Shown here: piece after piece, positions 9,061 to 17,376 of the stretch | Layout: the number at the start of each line of letters is the position of its first letter | How positions within the stretch are numbered: the first letter of the stretch is position 1 | Origin: JAJFUE01 sp039683515 | GTDB taxonomy: Bacteria > Sumerlaeota > Sumerlaeia > MVZB01 | Reading direction: 5' to 3' | NCBI GenBank assembly: GCA_039683515.1 | Contig: JBDKRG010000058.1 | Coordinates: 97,576-161,575 of the forward strand | DNA: 64,000 nt | Translations under genes and position numbers: made by a program | Notes under the pieces: model-generated | Database searches by the model: none | What the model saw: the letters and a program-made list of their open reading frames with translations, nothing else | Told to the model about the DNA's origin: nothing

Positions 9061-11325
9061 TTACTGCGCGCCCTCGAGTTTGCGCTGGATCAGTTCCGGT
9101 TTGTCCGGCTTGAGCTCCAGCGCCTTGCGCCACGCATCGCGCGCCAGCTCCGCGTTGCCCGTCTTGGCCTGCGCGTCGCCGAGGTGGTCCAGGATGACCG
9201 GGTCGGGCTTGTCGGCCATGATCTTGGCCGCGCGCTGGAGCATATCGACCGCCTTCTTGTAGTCGCCGCGCTGGTAATACACCCACCCCAGGCTGTCGAG
9301 GATGTGACCGGCGTCGGGCTTGAGATCGAGCGCGCGCGTGACCAGGTTGAGCGCCTCGTCGAGCTTCTGGCCCGTCTCGGCGTAGAAGTAGCCGAGCGTG
9401 TTGTAGCTCTCCGGGTCGTTCGGGTCGAGTTCGATCGCGCGCTTGTAGGCCTTCTCCGCGTCCGAGTTGCGGCCCATTTCCTGGAAGATCATGCCGAGTT
9501 CCTGGTGGTATCCGGCGTTCTTCGTGTCGCGCCCGATCAGCTCCTGCATCAGCTTGAGCGCCGTGTCCAGCTTGTGCTGGCGCCGGCTGAGCGTCGCCTT
9601 GAGCAGCAGGATCTCGTTCGATTTCTGATCGGCCACCGATTTGGGCAGCCCGTCGACGAGCGCCAGCGCCTGCTGGTACTTGCCCTCGTCGGCGTATGCC
9701 TCGACCAGCAGCGCCGTGACGTCGTAGCTGTCCGGGTGCGCCGCGCGGAATTTCTCGAGCATCGCGAACGCGTCCTGGTTGCGCTTCAGGCTCAGCAGCA
9801 GCCAGCCGTACCACACCGTCAGCCCCTCGTCGTCGGGCCGGACCCGGCGGATTTCCTCGACGAACCGGATCGCCTCGCCGGTTTTTTTGCGGTTGTGCAT
9901 GTTCTCGGCGATCGCGAGCGTGACGACCGTCGTCATATCGCTTTTTTCTGCGGCGAGCTTGCGCGCCTCGGCCATCGCCTCCTCGTAGCGGCCCAGGCCC
10001 AGCCACGCCCGCACGCGCGCCAGCCGCGTCGGCGCGTCGCCCGGCCACTTCCGGATGATCGTTTCGAGCTGCTTGTCGGCTTCCGGCCAGTTCTCGTCGC
10101 GGACCAGTTCCCGCGCCACCAGCGTCTGCACTTCCTTGTACGGCTCGAATTCGGCCGTGAGCTTCCGGTACCACTTCGCGCGCGCGGTCTTGTCCGGCAA
10201 TCCCCGCAGCAGTTCCCCGACCGAGCCGAGCACTTCCTGGTTCCTGGGGTCCTCATGCAACGCGGCGATGCCGACTTCGAGCGCCTGCGGGGTCTTCTTC
10301 TGCGCCTGCAGCACGGCCATCAGCCCGATGCTCGCCGGCGTCACGCCGGGGTTGTCCTTCAGCACGCCGCGCAGGGGCTTTTCGGCGTCCGCCCAGCGGT
10401 GCGCGTCGATCAGGACCTGCGCGTACTGGAGCTGCATCGCCGCCGAATGCGGCAGTTCCTCGGCCATCCCGCGGTAGAAATCGATCAGCCGGTTCTTGTC
10501 GCCGCCGAGCAGCTCGCCGACGCTCTTGTTCGCGTCCTCCAGCTCCGGGTTGATCAGCAGGGCCTTGCGGTAGGCGGCAAGGGCGTCGTCGCGGCGCTTG
10601 AGCACCTGGTTGACCGACCCCAGCGCCAGCAGCGTGCGCGGGTCGCGCGGCCGGATCGCCACCGCTTCCTTGGCCAGCTCCAGCGCTTCCTCCTGCCGGT
10701 CGATGCGCAGGTAAAGCGACGAGAGCACGAGCAGCGGCCCGATCCTCTCGACGCCGCGCGAGTTCGCCAGGATGCGCTGGTAGATGTCCACGAGCGCGTT
10801 GATTTCGTCCTTGAGCTGGTCGGCGCTGCTGATCTGCCGGAACCGCTTGAGGTGAAGCTGGCTGAGCCGCTCGAGCACGCTGCGCCGGTCCGGCTGCGCC
10901 TTGAGCGCCTGTTCGAGCAGCCCGATCGCGTCGTCGATCCGGCCGTCCTGCTCCGCGATCTGCGCCTTCGCGATCAGCAGGTCCGGATGGTCGGGGTAGG
11001 CCCGCAGCCCCTTGTCGAGCAGCGCGCGCGCCGGCTTCCGGCCGTTTTCCGACCGCGCGTAAATCTCCGCGCGCGCGACATAAACCTCCGGCGGGCACCC
11101 CGAAATCCGAAGCGCCTCGTCGAGCCGGGCGGCGGCTGTTTGATTGTCCCCCTCGGCCATCTCCAGCCGCGCTTCGAGGTAAAGGGCGTCGATCTTCTGG
11201 CTCGGCGCGGAAACACCGGCGGCCGCGGCGCGCTCCGCCGACAGCCACGCGCACCCCGCCACCGCCACCGCCAGCATCATGATCAGCAGCCCGAACCCGC
11301 ATGCCCGCTCGACTCTATATTGCAT
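9061..11325 (-). CDS. TPR-repeat lipoprotein
   Basis: 754 residues starting at an ATG with TGAGGTGA upstream. The N-terminus MLAVAVAGC is a lipobox, so Cys25 is probably lipid-anchored. The rest is a long array of tetratricopeptide repeats, seen in spaced motifs such as ALGSVNQVLKRRDDALAAYR, YNTLGYFYAETGQKLDEAL and LDSLGWVYYQRGDYKKAVDM. Such proteins scaffold envelope complexes, for example in polysaccharide or outer-membrane assembly. It sits just before nadK on the same strand with a 61-base gap that holds a heptamer repeat, so shared transcription is uncertain. The partner is unknown. Confidence 0.85.
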   Translation of the reverse strand: MQYRVERACGFGLLIMMLAVAVAGCAWLSAERAAAAGVSAPSQKIDALYLEARLEMAEGDNQTAAARLDEALRISGCPPEVYVARAEIYARSENGRKPARALLDKGLRAYPDHPDLLIAKAQIAEQDGRIDDAIGLLEQALKAQPDRRSVLERLSQLHLKRFRQISSADQLKDEINALVDIYQRILANSRGVERIGPLLVLSSLYLRIDRQEEALELAKEAVAIRPRDPRTLLALGSVNQVLKRRDDALAAYRKALLINPELEDANKSVGELLGGDKNRLIDFYRGMAEELPHSAAMQLQYAQVLIDAHRWADAEKPLRGVLKDNPGVTPASIGLMAVLQAQKKTPQALEVGIAALHEDPRNQEVLGSVGELLRGLPDKTARAKWYRKLTAEFEPYKEVQTLVARELVRDENWPEADKQLETIIRKWPGDAPTRLARVRAWLGLGRYEEAMAEARKLAAEKSDMTTVVTLAIAENMHNRKKTGEAIRFVEEIRRVRPDDEGLTVWYGWLLLSLKRNQDAFAMLEKFRAAHPDSYDVTALLVEAYADEGKYQQALALVDGLPKSVADQKSNEILLLKATLSRRQHKLDTALKLMQELIGRDTKNAGYHQELGMIFQEMGRNSDAEKAYKRAIELDPNDPESYNTLGYFYAETGQKLDEALNLVTRALDLKPDAGHILDSLGWVYYQRGDYKKAVDMLQRAAKIMADKPDPVILDHLGDAQAKTGNAELARDAWRKALELKPDKPELIQRKLEGAQ

Positions 11326-11339
11326 CGTTCACCTCATAA

Positions 11340-11382
11340 CTCGTGCGTCGTGCTCGTAATCGAAAATCGCAAATCGAAAATA
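11340..11382. repeat. Degenerate TCGTGCGTCG / ATCGAAA tandem repeat
   Basis: The segment reads TCGTGCGTCG TGCTCGTAATCG, then AAAATCG CAAATCG AAAATAA (unit 7). The same family recurs near 48230, 50561 and 58602. It fills the gap between the TPR gene start and the stop of nadK. Confidence 0.8.
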
Positions 11383-11386
11383 AACC

Positions 11387-12358
11387 TTACTTCTCCGGCC
11401 CCGGCGTATCGCCCAGCTTCCCGCTCCAGCTCAGTTTCTGCCGCAGCCGGCTGAAATACTGGAACGACTCCAGCATGACCAGCTTCAGGCTGAGCGGGTC
11501 GGCCTCGATATCGATCCGGTCGTCGGGGTCGAGCGGCCACTCTTCCTGGCCGTCCAGCCACACGACCGCCTGTTTCCGGCCGTGATGCGGCATGAACTGC
11601 ATCTGCACGGCCGGGTGCGGCGGCAGCACGACCGGCCGCGCCGCCAGCGTGTGCGGGCAGATCGCCGTCACGACCATGACCTTCAGCGTCGGCATCACGA
11701 TCGGCCCGCCCGCCGACAGGTTGTAGGCCGTCGAGCCGGTCGGCGTCGCGACGATCAGCCCGTCGGCCGCGAACCCGCTCACGAGCTCGCCCCCCTGCCG
11801 CAGCTCGACGTGAATCAGCCGCGCGTCGATCTGCTTGGACAGCACCACGTCGTTCAGCACGGCGGTCTCGCGGGTCACCGCGCCGTCGCGAAGCATCCTG
11901 ACCTTGAGCGCCATCCGCTCGCTGATCTTGGCGCGCCCGGCTTCCCACTCCTCGATCGCCTCGACGACCCGCTCCACGTCGACCGTGGCGTTGAAACTCA
12001 GCGACCCCAGGTTGACCGCCAGCACCGGCGCGTGCAGCGGCCAGAACCGCCGCGCCCCGTGCAGCAGCGTCCCGTCCCCGCCCAGGCACACGAGCAGCTC
12101 CGAGCCGGCCGGTCTGAGCGGCGACGGCGTATGGTTGGCGCACGGGTAAATCTCGGGCTTGCGCGGCCAGTCGGCCGAAAGCGGCGCGAGGTCCTCGGTC
12201 AGGCAGATGCCGAGGCCGCGCCCCGACGCCCAGCGGCCCAGCCGCTGGACGACGTCGCCGACCCCCGCCTTGGCGGGATTCGCATAGATGACCAGCCGTT
12301 CCAGGTGATGGTTCGACGATGGCTCGGGTGACGGTGCGGACAAATTGTTGGAACTCAC
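11387..12358 (-). CDS. nadK: NAD kinase
   Basis: Phosphorylates NAD to NADP in the cytoplasm. The family signature is present: LVCLGGDGTLLHGAR (GGDGT motif), VNLGSLSFNA, LNDVVLSK, and DGLIVATPTGSTAYNLSAGGP near the active site. The 323 residues start at a GTG (12356-12358). The first 25 residues are Ser/Pro-rich, so a later start cannot be excluded. It lies 24 bases downstream of tlyA on the same strand, an order conserved in many bacteria (tlyA-nadK), so the two are almost certainly co-transcribed. Confidence 0.93.
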   Translation of the reverse strand: MSSNNLSAPSPEPSSNHHLERLVIYANPAKAGVGDVVQRLGRWASGRGLGICLTEDLAPLSADWPRKPEIYPCANHTPSPLRPAGSELLVCLGGDGTLLHGARRFWPLHAPVLAVNLGSLSFNATVDVERVVEAIEEWEAGRAKISERMALKVRMLRDGAVTRETAVLNDVVLSKQIDARLIHVELRQGGELVSGFAADGLIVATPTGSTAYNLSAGGPIVMPTLKVMVVTAICPHTLAARPVVLPPHPAVQMQFMPHHGRKQAVVWLDGQEEWPLDPDDRIDIEADPLSLKLVMLESFQYFSRLRQKLSWSGKLGDTPGPEK

Positions 12359-12382
12359 GCGACAGCGCCTCGGGACGCAAGA

Positions 12383-13192
12383 TCAATTAACATGATATCG
12401 CAGCGCGTTTTCAATCGCCATTTCGATCGCCTCCGGCCCCAGCTCCGGCCGCTCCGATCCCCGGTCCATCCAGAAAAAGAACTCGCGGTTGCCCGCCGGC
12501 CCCGGCGGCTCGGCGCGGTAAATCCCGAGGAGGCGCCACCCCCCCTCGCGCGCGAATTCGGCCATTTCCCTCAGCACTCGCCGGTGAACCTTCGGGTCGC
12601 GCACCACGCCGCCGCTGCCGACCTGCTCGCGCCCGGCCTCGAACTGCGGCTTGACGAGCGCCAGCACCCACCCCCCCGCCGCGACCACCCCCGCCAGCGG
12701 CGGCAGGATCAGCCTGAGCGAGATGAACGACACGTCGATCGCCACGGCGTCGACCGGCCGGCCGCCGACCCACGACAGGTCCAGTTCGCGGGCGTTGGCC
12801 TGTTCGCGCAGGGTGACGCGCCCGTCCTGGCGCAGCTTCTCGTGGAGCTGCCCGCGCCCGGTGTCGACCGCCCAGACCTTCGAGGCCCCGTGCTGCAGCA
12901 GGCAGTCGCTGAACCCGCCCGTCGACGCGCCGACGTCCAGGCCGACCGCGCCGCCCAGCTCGGTCAGGCCGAACCGCTCGAGCGCGCCTTCGAGCTTGAG
13001 CCCGCCGCGGCTGACGTACGGGCAGACCTCGCCCTTGAGCCGGATCGGCGCCTCGGCGTCGATCTTGTGGCCGGGCTTGTCGACGCGGTGTTCGCCGACG
13101 ACGACCAGCCCCGCGCGCACGAGCGCCTGCGCCCGCTCCCGCGACTCCGCCAGCCCCCGCTCCACCAACGCCTGGTCCACCCGAATCTTCAT
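12383..13192 (-). CDS. tlyA: TlyA-family 2'-O-methyltransferase / hemolysin-like protein
   Basis: 269 residues with an N-terminal S4 RNA-binding domain (KIRVDQALVERGLAESRER) and an FtsJ-type SAM methyltransferase fold (VGLDVGASTGGFSDCLLQHG, then WAVDTGRGQL). Homologues methylate ribosomal RNA riboses, and in mycobacteria this affects capreomycin sensitivity; the historical name hemolysin is probably misleading. An AGAGAG purine stretch precedes the ATG. It is the first gene of the tlyA-nadK unit, and a GATAAT-like -10 lies about 30 bases upstream. Confidence 0.92.
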   Translation of the reverse strand: MKIRVDQALVERGLAESRERAQALVRAGLVVVGEHRVDKPGHKIDAEAPIRLKGEVCPYVSRGGLKLEGALERFGLTELGGAVGLDVGASTGGFSDCLLQHGASKVWAVDTGRGQLHEKLRQDGRVTLREQANARELDLSWVGGRPVDAVAIDVSFISLRLILPPLAGVVAAGGWVLALVKPQFEAGREQVGSGGVVRDPKVHRRVLREMAEFAREGGWRLLGIYRAEPPGPAGNREFFFWMDRGSERPELGPEAIEMAIENALRYHVN

Positions 13193-13269
13193 GGCTCTCT
13201 TTGCTTCTCTTCCTGTTCGGTCACTGCGAATTATCCCTATTCACCCCCACGATGAAAAGTCCTTTCCAT

Positions 13270-13305
13270 GTCCCATACGACCCGCAGGACCCATCAGGCC
13301 CATGA
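13270..13305. repeat. Nonamer tandem repeat, four units
   Basis: Four consecutive 9-bp units: GTCCCATAC, GACCCGCAG, GACCCATCA, GGCCCATGA. It lies between the divergent tlyA and toxin-antitoxin genes. The same family is at 37376, 54913, 62225 and 63679. Confidence 0.85.
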
Positions 13306-13319
13306 TTTTCCGCGCCGCC

Positions 13320-13348
13320 TTGACACCGGTTCGCCATGATGATACATT
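13320..13348 (+). promoter_or_regulatory. Sigma-70 type promoter for the AbrB-Doc pair
   Basis: A consensus -35 TTGACA (13320-13325) and TACATT (13343-13348) with a 17-base spacer. The predicted start falls about 25 bases before the antitoxin ATG. The sequence between (ACATTGTACTCACAATGT) is a near-palindrome and could be the antitoxin operator. Confidence 0.65.
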
Positions 13349-13381
13349 GTACTCACAATGTTTACACGAGGTTCGCGTCAC

Positions 13382-13609
13382 ATGGTCAAGACCCTCACCA
13401 AACACGGCAACAGCCTGGCGCTGGTGATCGAGAAGCCGATTCTGGACCTGCTCGGTGCCGATCCCGAAACGAAGTTCGAGGTCACGACCGACGGCCATGC
13501 CCTGGTGCTCACCCCGATCCTGGGCAAAAAGACCCGCGCCACGTTCAAGGCCGCGCTCGAGAAGACAAATCGCAAATATCCGAACGCGCTCAAGAAACTC
13601 GCGGAATAA
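13382..13609 (+). CDS. AbrB/MazE-type antitoxin
   Basis: 75 residues with the swapped-hairpin AbrB fold: MVKTLTKHGNSLALVIEKPI, then a loop, then KFEVTTDGHALVLTPIL. This is the DNA-binding and autoregulatory part, followed by a basic C-terminal tail (GKKTRATFKAALEKTNRKYP) that probably wraps the toxin. GAGG lies ten bases before this ATG; an upstream ATG at 13358 is possible but would sit almost on the predicted transcription start. It is six bases upstream of the Doc gene and is expected to neutralise it and repress the shared promoter. Confidence 0.82.
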   Translation: MVKTLTKHGNSLALVIEKPILDLLGADPETKFEVTTDGHALVLTPILGKKTRATFKAALEKTNRKYPNALKKLAE

Positions 13610-13615
13610 TCCTCC

Positions 13616-14005
13616 ATGAAGCCGCGTTTCCTGAGCCTGTCCGAGGTCCTCGAGATCCACCAGGACCAGATCGCCCGCTATGGCGGCCACCCGGGCATTC
13701 GCGATCTCGATTTGCTCCAATCCGCCCTCGCCATGCCCTCCGCCGAGTTCGGCGGCCAGTTCCTGCACGCCTCGCTCCACGAAATGGCCTCCGCTTACCT
13801 GTTCCACATCGTTCGCAGCCACCCGTTCATCGACGGCAACAAACGCGTCGGCGCCGTGGCGAGTCTGGTCTTTCTGGAACTGAACGGAATCGAACTGACC
13901 GCGCCCGAAAACGATTTTGCGAACATGGTCATCTCCGTCGCCGCCGGCAAACTGGACAAAGCCGGCGTCGCGGTTCGACTGAAGCGCTGGATGGACAGGT
14001 CGTGA
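13616..14005 (+). CDS. doc: Doc-family (Fic fold) toxin
   Basis: 129 residues with the diagnostic motif HPFIDGNKR (the Doc version of the Fic loop) near residue 67 and the N-terminal FLSLSEVLEIH. Known Doc toxins phosphorylate EF-Tu and stop translation. Here the upstream partner is an AbrB-type antitoxin rather than Phd. The stop codon ends one base before the 3' end of tRNA-Val on the other strand, a typical landing place for mobile modules. All key Fic residues (His, Asp/Gly, Asn, Arg) are kept, so it should be active. Confidence 0.9.
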   Translation: MKPRFLSLSEVLEIHQDQIARYGGHPGIRDLDLLQSALAMPSAEFGGQFLHASLHEMASAYLFHIVRSHPFIDGNKRVGAVASLVFLELNGIELTAPENDFANMVISVAAGKLDKAGVAVRLKRWMDRS

Positions 14006-14082
14006 TGGTGGGTGGGCAGGGACTCGAACCCTGGACCCCCAGCTTGTAAGGCTGGTGCTCTAACCAACTGAGCTACCCACCC
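14006..14082 (-). tRNA. tRNA-Val (anticodon TAC), CCA encoded
   Basis: On the minus strand the cloverleaf is complete: acceptor GGGTGGG / CCCACCC, D arm GCTC...GAGC, anticodon stem CCAGC / GCTGG with loop CTTACAA (anticodon TAC), T arm CAGGG TTCGAGT CCCTG, discriminator A and an encoded CCA. Confidence 0.97.
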
Positions 14083-14215
14083 GGTGGGCATGAATACGAA
14101 CAGATGATAGCAGGGGGCGGTGATGAGTCAAAGGAAAAGCCCCTCGGCGCCGCCCACGCGATGTTGCGCTCAAAGAGGAGCGCGGTTAATCTCGATCCCC
14201 AGGGAGCCGCCCGCC

Positions 14216-14875
14216 ATGAGGAAATTCGCGCTCGTCGCTCTTTGCGCCATCGCGGGGCTTCTGGCCGTGTGCGCGATCCTGTGGGACCCCGCGGCGTTGC
14301 TGGAACGTATCAAAAGCCGCTATGGTGTGAAAATGAACCCGCCGGCCCAAGCCGTCCTCAACGCCGCGCGCGCAAGGCTCGCCCCGCTCCTGCCGCCGGG
14401 CGCCGCGTTGCCGCTCCCCGGCGCCCGCATCGAGATCGACAAGCAGGCCCGCCGCGCGACGCTTTTTTCCGGCGATCGCCGGATCAAAACCTACGCGATC
14501 GTTCTCGGCGGCAGCCCGACCGGCCACAAGCGCGCCGAGGGTGACGGCCGCACCCCCGAAGGCGACTACCGCATCTGCACGCGCAACGCCCAATCCCGGT
14601 TCCATCTCTTTCTCGGCCTGAACTACCCCAACACGGTCGACGCGCAGGCGGCCTTCAAGGCCGGTGCCATCTCGCAGGACCTGAGCCTGGCGTTGGCCGC
14701 GGCCGAATCCCGCCAGTCGCCGCCCAATTGGAAGACCCCGCTCGGCGGCGAGGTCGGCCTGCACGGCGGCGGCACCGTCCGCGACTGGACGGCCGGCTGC
14801 ATCGCCTTCGATAACTCCTCAATCGAGGAGATCTGGGTCGCCACCGCCTACTGGACCCCCGTGACGATTCGTTAA
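14216..14875 (+). CDS. L,D-transpeptidase (YkuD family)
   Basis: The ATG at 14216 follows AGGGAG and starts a membrane anchor or signal segment (FALVALCAIAGLLAVCAIL). The 219-residue product carries the YkuD catalytic motif: His in VGLHGGG and the Cys in WTAGCIAFDN, about 15 residues apart. The N-terminal part of the domain has IEIDKQARRATLFSG and GRTPEGDYRICTRN. These enzymes form 3-3 crosslinks in peptidoglycan or attach proteins to it in the periplasm. It is a single gene, convergent with transketolase and sharing a bidirectional hairpin. Confidence 0.88.
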   Translation: MRKFALVALCAIAGLLAVCAILWDPAALLERIKSRYGVKMNPPAQAVLNAARARLAPLLPPGAALPLPGARIEIDKQARRATLFSGDRRIKTYAIVLGGSPTGHKRAEGDGRTPEGDYRICTRNAQSRFHLFLGLNYPNTVDAQAAFKAGAISQDLSLALAAAESRQSPPNWKTPLGGEVGLHGGGTVRDWTAGCIAFDNSSIEEIWVATAYWTPVTIR

Positions 14876-14880
14876 AGCAT

Positions 14881-14919
14881 GTGTCCGTCAGTGTCGGTCC
14901 GTGTCAGTCCGTGCCCGCC
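14881..14919. repeat. Degenerate decamer repeat (GTCCGTGNNN family)
   Basis: Several near-copies of GTCCGTG/GTCGGTC at about ten-base spacing begin six bases after the L,D-transpeptidase stop codon. Confidence 0.7.
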
Positions 14920-14928
14920 AATTAAACC

Positions 14929-14960
14929 AGAAAGCCACCGGCCTCAACCGGTGGCTTTCT
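14929..14960. terminator. Bidirectional terminator between L,D-transpeptidase and transketolase
   Basis: 13-bp perfect stem AGAAAGCCACCGG / CCGGTGGCTTTCT with a six-base loop. The arms themselves carry the A and T runs needed to work in either direction. Confidence 0.8.
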
Positions 14961-14991
14961 TGCGTCATGCTTGTTTTTGTTTTCGGCTCTC

Positions 14992-16983
14992 TTACTTCAG
15001 CGCCGCCTTGATCTTCGCGGCGACCTTCTCGGGCGTGAACCCGAAGTAGTCGGCCACTTCCTTGAGCGGGGCCGAGACGCCGAACGTGTCCATGGCGATC
15101 GTCAGGCCGTCGTAGCCGATGTATTTGTGCCAGCCCATCGGCGAGGCGGCCTCGACGCTGACGCGCAGGGCCGCCTTGCCGCCGAGGACGGCCATGCGGT
15201 ACGACTCGGGCTGGGCGTCGAACCGCTCCCAGCACGGCAGCGAGACGACGCGGACCTTTTTGCCCTCGGCTTCGAGCAGCTTGGCCGCGCCCATCGACGT
15301 GCCGACCTCGGAGCCGGCCGAGACGATGATGACGTCGCAGTCGCCCGGCTCGCCGTAGAGGATGTAGCCGCCCTTGGCGACGCCTTCGCGCGCCTTGGAG
15401 CGGCTCAGGTCGCCCTGGCTCGCGATCCCCTGGCGCGACAGGATGAACGCCACAGGCCCTTCTGCCTTGAACGCCTCGATCCACGCCGCCTTGACCTCGT
15501 TCTCGTCGCAGGGGCGGAACACGGTCACCCCCGGCATGGCGCGCAGGCCGGCCAGCTGCTCGACCGGCTGGTGGGTCGGGCCGTCCTCGCCCAGCAGGAT
15601 CGTGTCGTGCGTGAACTGGTAGAGCACGTGCTGCTTCATGATCGAGCCGAGACGGATCGCGTTGCGCATGTAGTCGGAGAACGTGAAGAACGTCGCGCAC
15701 AGCGGCTGCATCATGCCGTGGGCGGACATGCCGTTGCAGGCGGCCGCCATCATGAACTCGCGGACGCCGAACTTGAACGTGCGGCCGCCGAAGTCGTGCC
15801 GCGAGATCACGCCCATCTTCTTGATCGCGGAGTTGTCCGAGGTCGCCAGGTCGGCCGAGCCCGACACGAAGTAGGGGAGCAGCTCGGCGACCTTGTTCAG
15901 GACCTGGCCCGAGGTCACGCGGGTGGCCTTGCCCGGGTCGAGCGGCATGTTCCAGATCTGCTCGTCGAAGTCGGCCGGCTTCTCCTTGTTCAGGCAGACG
16001 GCCCACAACCGCTTCTTTTCGGGGTCGGCCGCGAGCGTCTTCTCCAGCAACTCGTTCCACCGGGCCTCGTGGGCGGCGAACGTCGGTTGGAGGGCCTTGA
16101 AGTATTCGGTCACCTCGGCCGGGACGTGGAACGGCTCGTCGGGCCAGCCCAGGCCCGCCTTGAGGCCCTTGAGCTCCTCGGCCCCGAGCGCCGCGCCGTG
16201 GACTTCGTTCGTCCCCTGCTTCTTGGGGGCGCCCTTGCCGATCATCGTGTGCACGATGATCATGCTCGGGCGTTCCTTTTCGGCGCGCGCCTTGGCCAGC
16301 GCCCCTTCGATCTGCTCGAAGTCGTGGCCGTCGATCTCGCTGACGGCCCAGCCGTAGGCGCGGTAGCGCGCCGCCGTGTCCTCGCTCATGTTCTCGGAGG
16401 TCGGGCCGTCGAGCGAAATGTAGTTGGAGTCATACATCATGACGAGGTGGTGCAGGCCGAGGTGGCCGGCCAGCGCCCCGGACTCGTGGCTGATCCCCTC
16501 CATGATGTCGCCGTCGGAGCAGAGCACGAAAATCTTGTTCGAGAACAGCTCCTCGCCGAACCGCGCCGCGAGCCACTTCTGCGCGATCGCCATGCCGGTC
16601 CCCATCCCGACGCCCTGGCCGAGCGGGCCGGTTGTGACTTCGACGCCCGGCGTCTCGTTCAGTTCCGGGTGCCCCGGCGTCTCCGAGCCGAGCCGCCGGA
16701 ACCGCTTGACCTGGTCCATCGGCAGGTTGTAGCCCGACAGGTTCAGCAGCGAGTAAAGGAACATCGAGCCGTGGCCGGCCGACAGGACGAACCGGTCGCG
16801 CCCCACCCATTTCGGGTTGGCCGGGTTGTGCCGCAGCACGTGGCTGTATAGATACGCCCCCAGCTCGGCGCAGCCCAGCGGCAGCCCCGGATGGCCCGAT
16901 TTGGCGGCCTCGATCGCCTCGGCCGAGATGACGCGGACGGTGTCGGCCACCCGCTGAAGAATTTTTTTGTCGTCGATGTTCAT
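14992..16983 (-). CDS. tkt: Transketolase
   Basis: 663 residues, the full family length. It transfers two-carbon ketol units in the pentose phosphate pathway with thiamine diphosphate and Mg. Visible motifs are HPGLPLGCAELGAYLY at the N-terminus, GPLGQGVGMGTGMA, CSDGDIMEGISHE (cofactor-binding GDG...EG region) and DGPTHQPVEQLAGLRAMPG in the pyrimidine domain. A strong GGGGGAGCAGG ribosome site precedes the ATG. It is a single gene divergent from the Rrf2 regulator across a 393-base AT-rich gap. Confidence 0.97.
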   Translation of the reverse strand: MNIDDKKILQRVADTVRVISAEAIEAAKSGHPGLPLGCAELGAYLYSHVLRHNPANPKWVGRDRFVLSAGHGSMFLYSLLNLSGYNLPMDQVKRFRRLGSETPGHPELNETPGVEVTTGPLGQGVGMGTGMAIAQKWLAARFGEELFSNKIFVLCSDGDIMEGISHESGALAGHLGLHHLVMMYDSNYISLDGPTSENMSEDTAARYRAYGWAVSEIDGHDFEQIEGALAKARAEKERPSMIIVHTMIGKGAPKKQGTNEVHGAALGAEELKGLKAGLGWPDEPFHVPAEVTEYFKALQPTFAAHEARWNELLEKTLAADPEKKRLWAVCLNKEKPADFDEQIWNMPLDPGKATRVTSGQVLNKVAELLPYFVSGSADLATSDNSAIKKMGVISRHDFGGRTFKFGVREFMMAAACNGMSAHGMMQPLCATFFTFSDYMRNAIRLGSIMKQHVLYQFTHDTILLGEDGPTHQPVEQLAGLRAMPGVTVFRPCDENEVKAAWIEAFKAEGPVAFILSRQGIASQGDLSRSKAREGVAKGGYILYGEPGDCDVIIVSAGSEVGTSMGAAKLLEAEGKKVRVVSLPCWERFDAQPESYRMAVLGGKAALRVSVEAASPMGWHKYIGYDGLTIAMDTFGVSAPLKEVADYFGFTPEKVAAKIKAALK

Positions 16984-17198
16984 GACCTGCTCCCCCAGTT
17001 TACTAAGCGCAAAAACCCAATACTTTTAACCCGCCTCCATGTTGTCGTCAATGGTAGAAGTTCGGTTCGGGATGGGCCGCCGGGTGCGGGATTCATCGCA
17101 TCGCCGGGCGGAACGCTCTGTGAATCTTGTCACGGTTCAGTGCTTAACAAAGTTTTGGCCGCGCGTAAATTCCGGGATTGTATCTCTTGTTGATACCG

Positions 17199-17268
17199 TA
17201 ATTTATATTTATTACATCGTTAAGAGAAAATAAGTAAACTAACTAGATATAATTTATATTTATACATC
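17199..17268. repeat. AT-rich direct repeat upstream of the Rrf2 gene
   Basis: TAATTTATATTTATTACATC (17199-17218) recurs as TAATTTATATTTATACATC (17250-17268), 51 bases apart, in a stretch of very low G+C compared with the surroundings. It lies 19 bases before the -35 of the Rrf2 promoter and could be an UP element or a paired operator. The rest of the gap (16984-17198) shows no gene. Confidence 0.7.
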
Positions 17269-17286
17269 TTTTTGTATCCTTTTCGA

Positions 17287-17314
17287 TTGACAGAACCGAC
17301 ACTTGGGCCATAAT
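17287..17314 (+). promoter_or_regulatory. Strong sigma-70 type promoter for the Rrf2 gene
   Basis: TTGACA and CATAAT with a 16-base spacer, 63 bases before the start codon. Confidence 0.75.
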
Positions 17315-17376
17315 TTTACCATTGCTGTAATAGTGGGTGGGACGGTTACAACAACGTCTCTGTGCGAGGTAACAGC

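Noticed and set aside
14971..16851. 626-codon + strand open frame
   Set aside because: It is antisense to transketolase, a side effect of high G+C at third positions; the residues are Arg/Ala-rich with no family.
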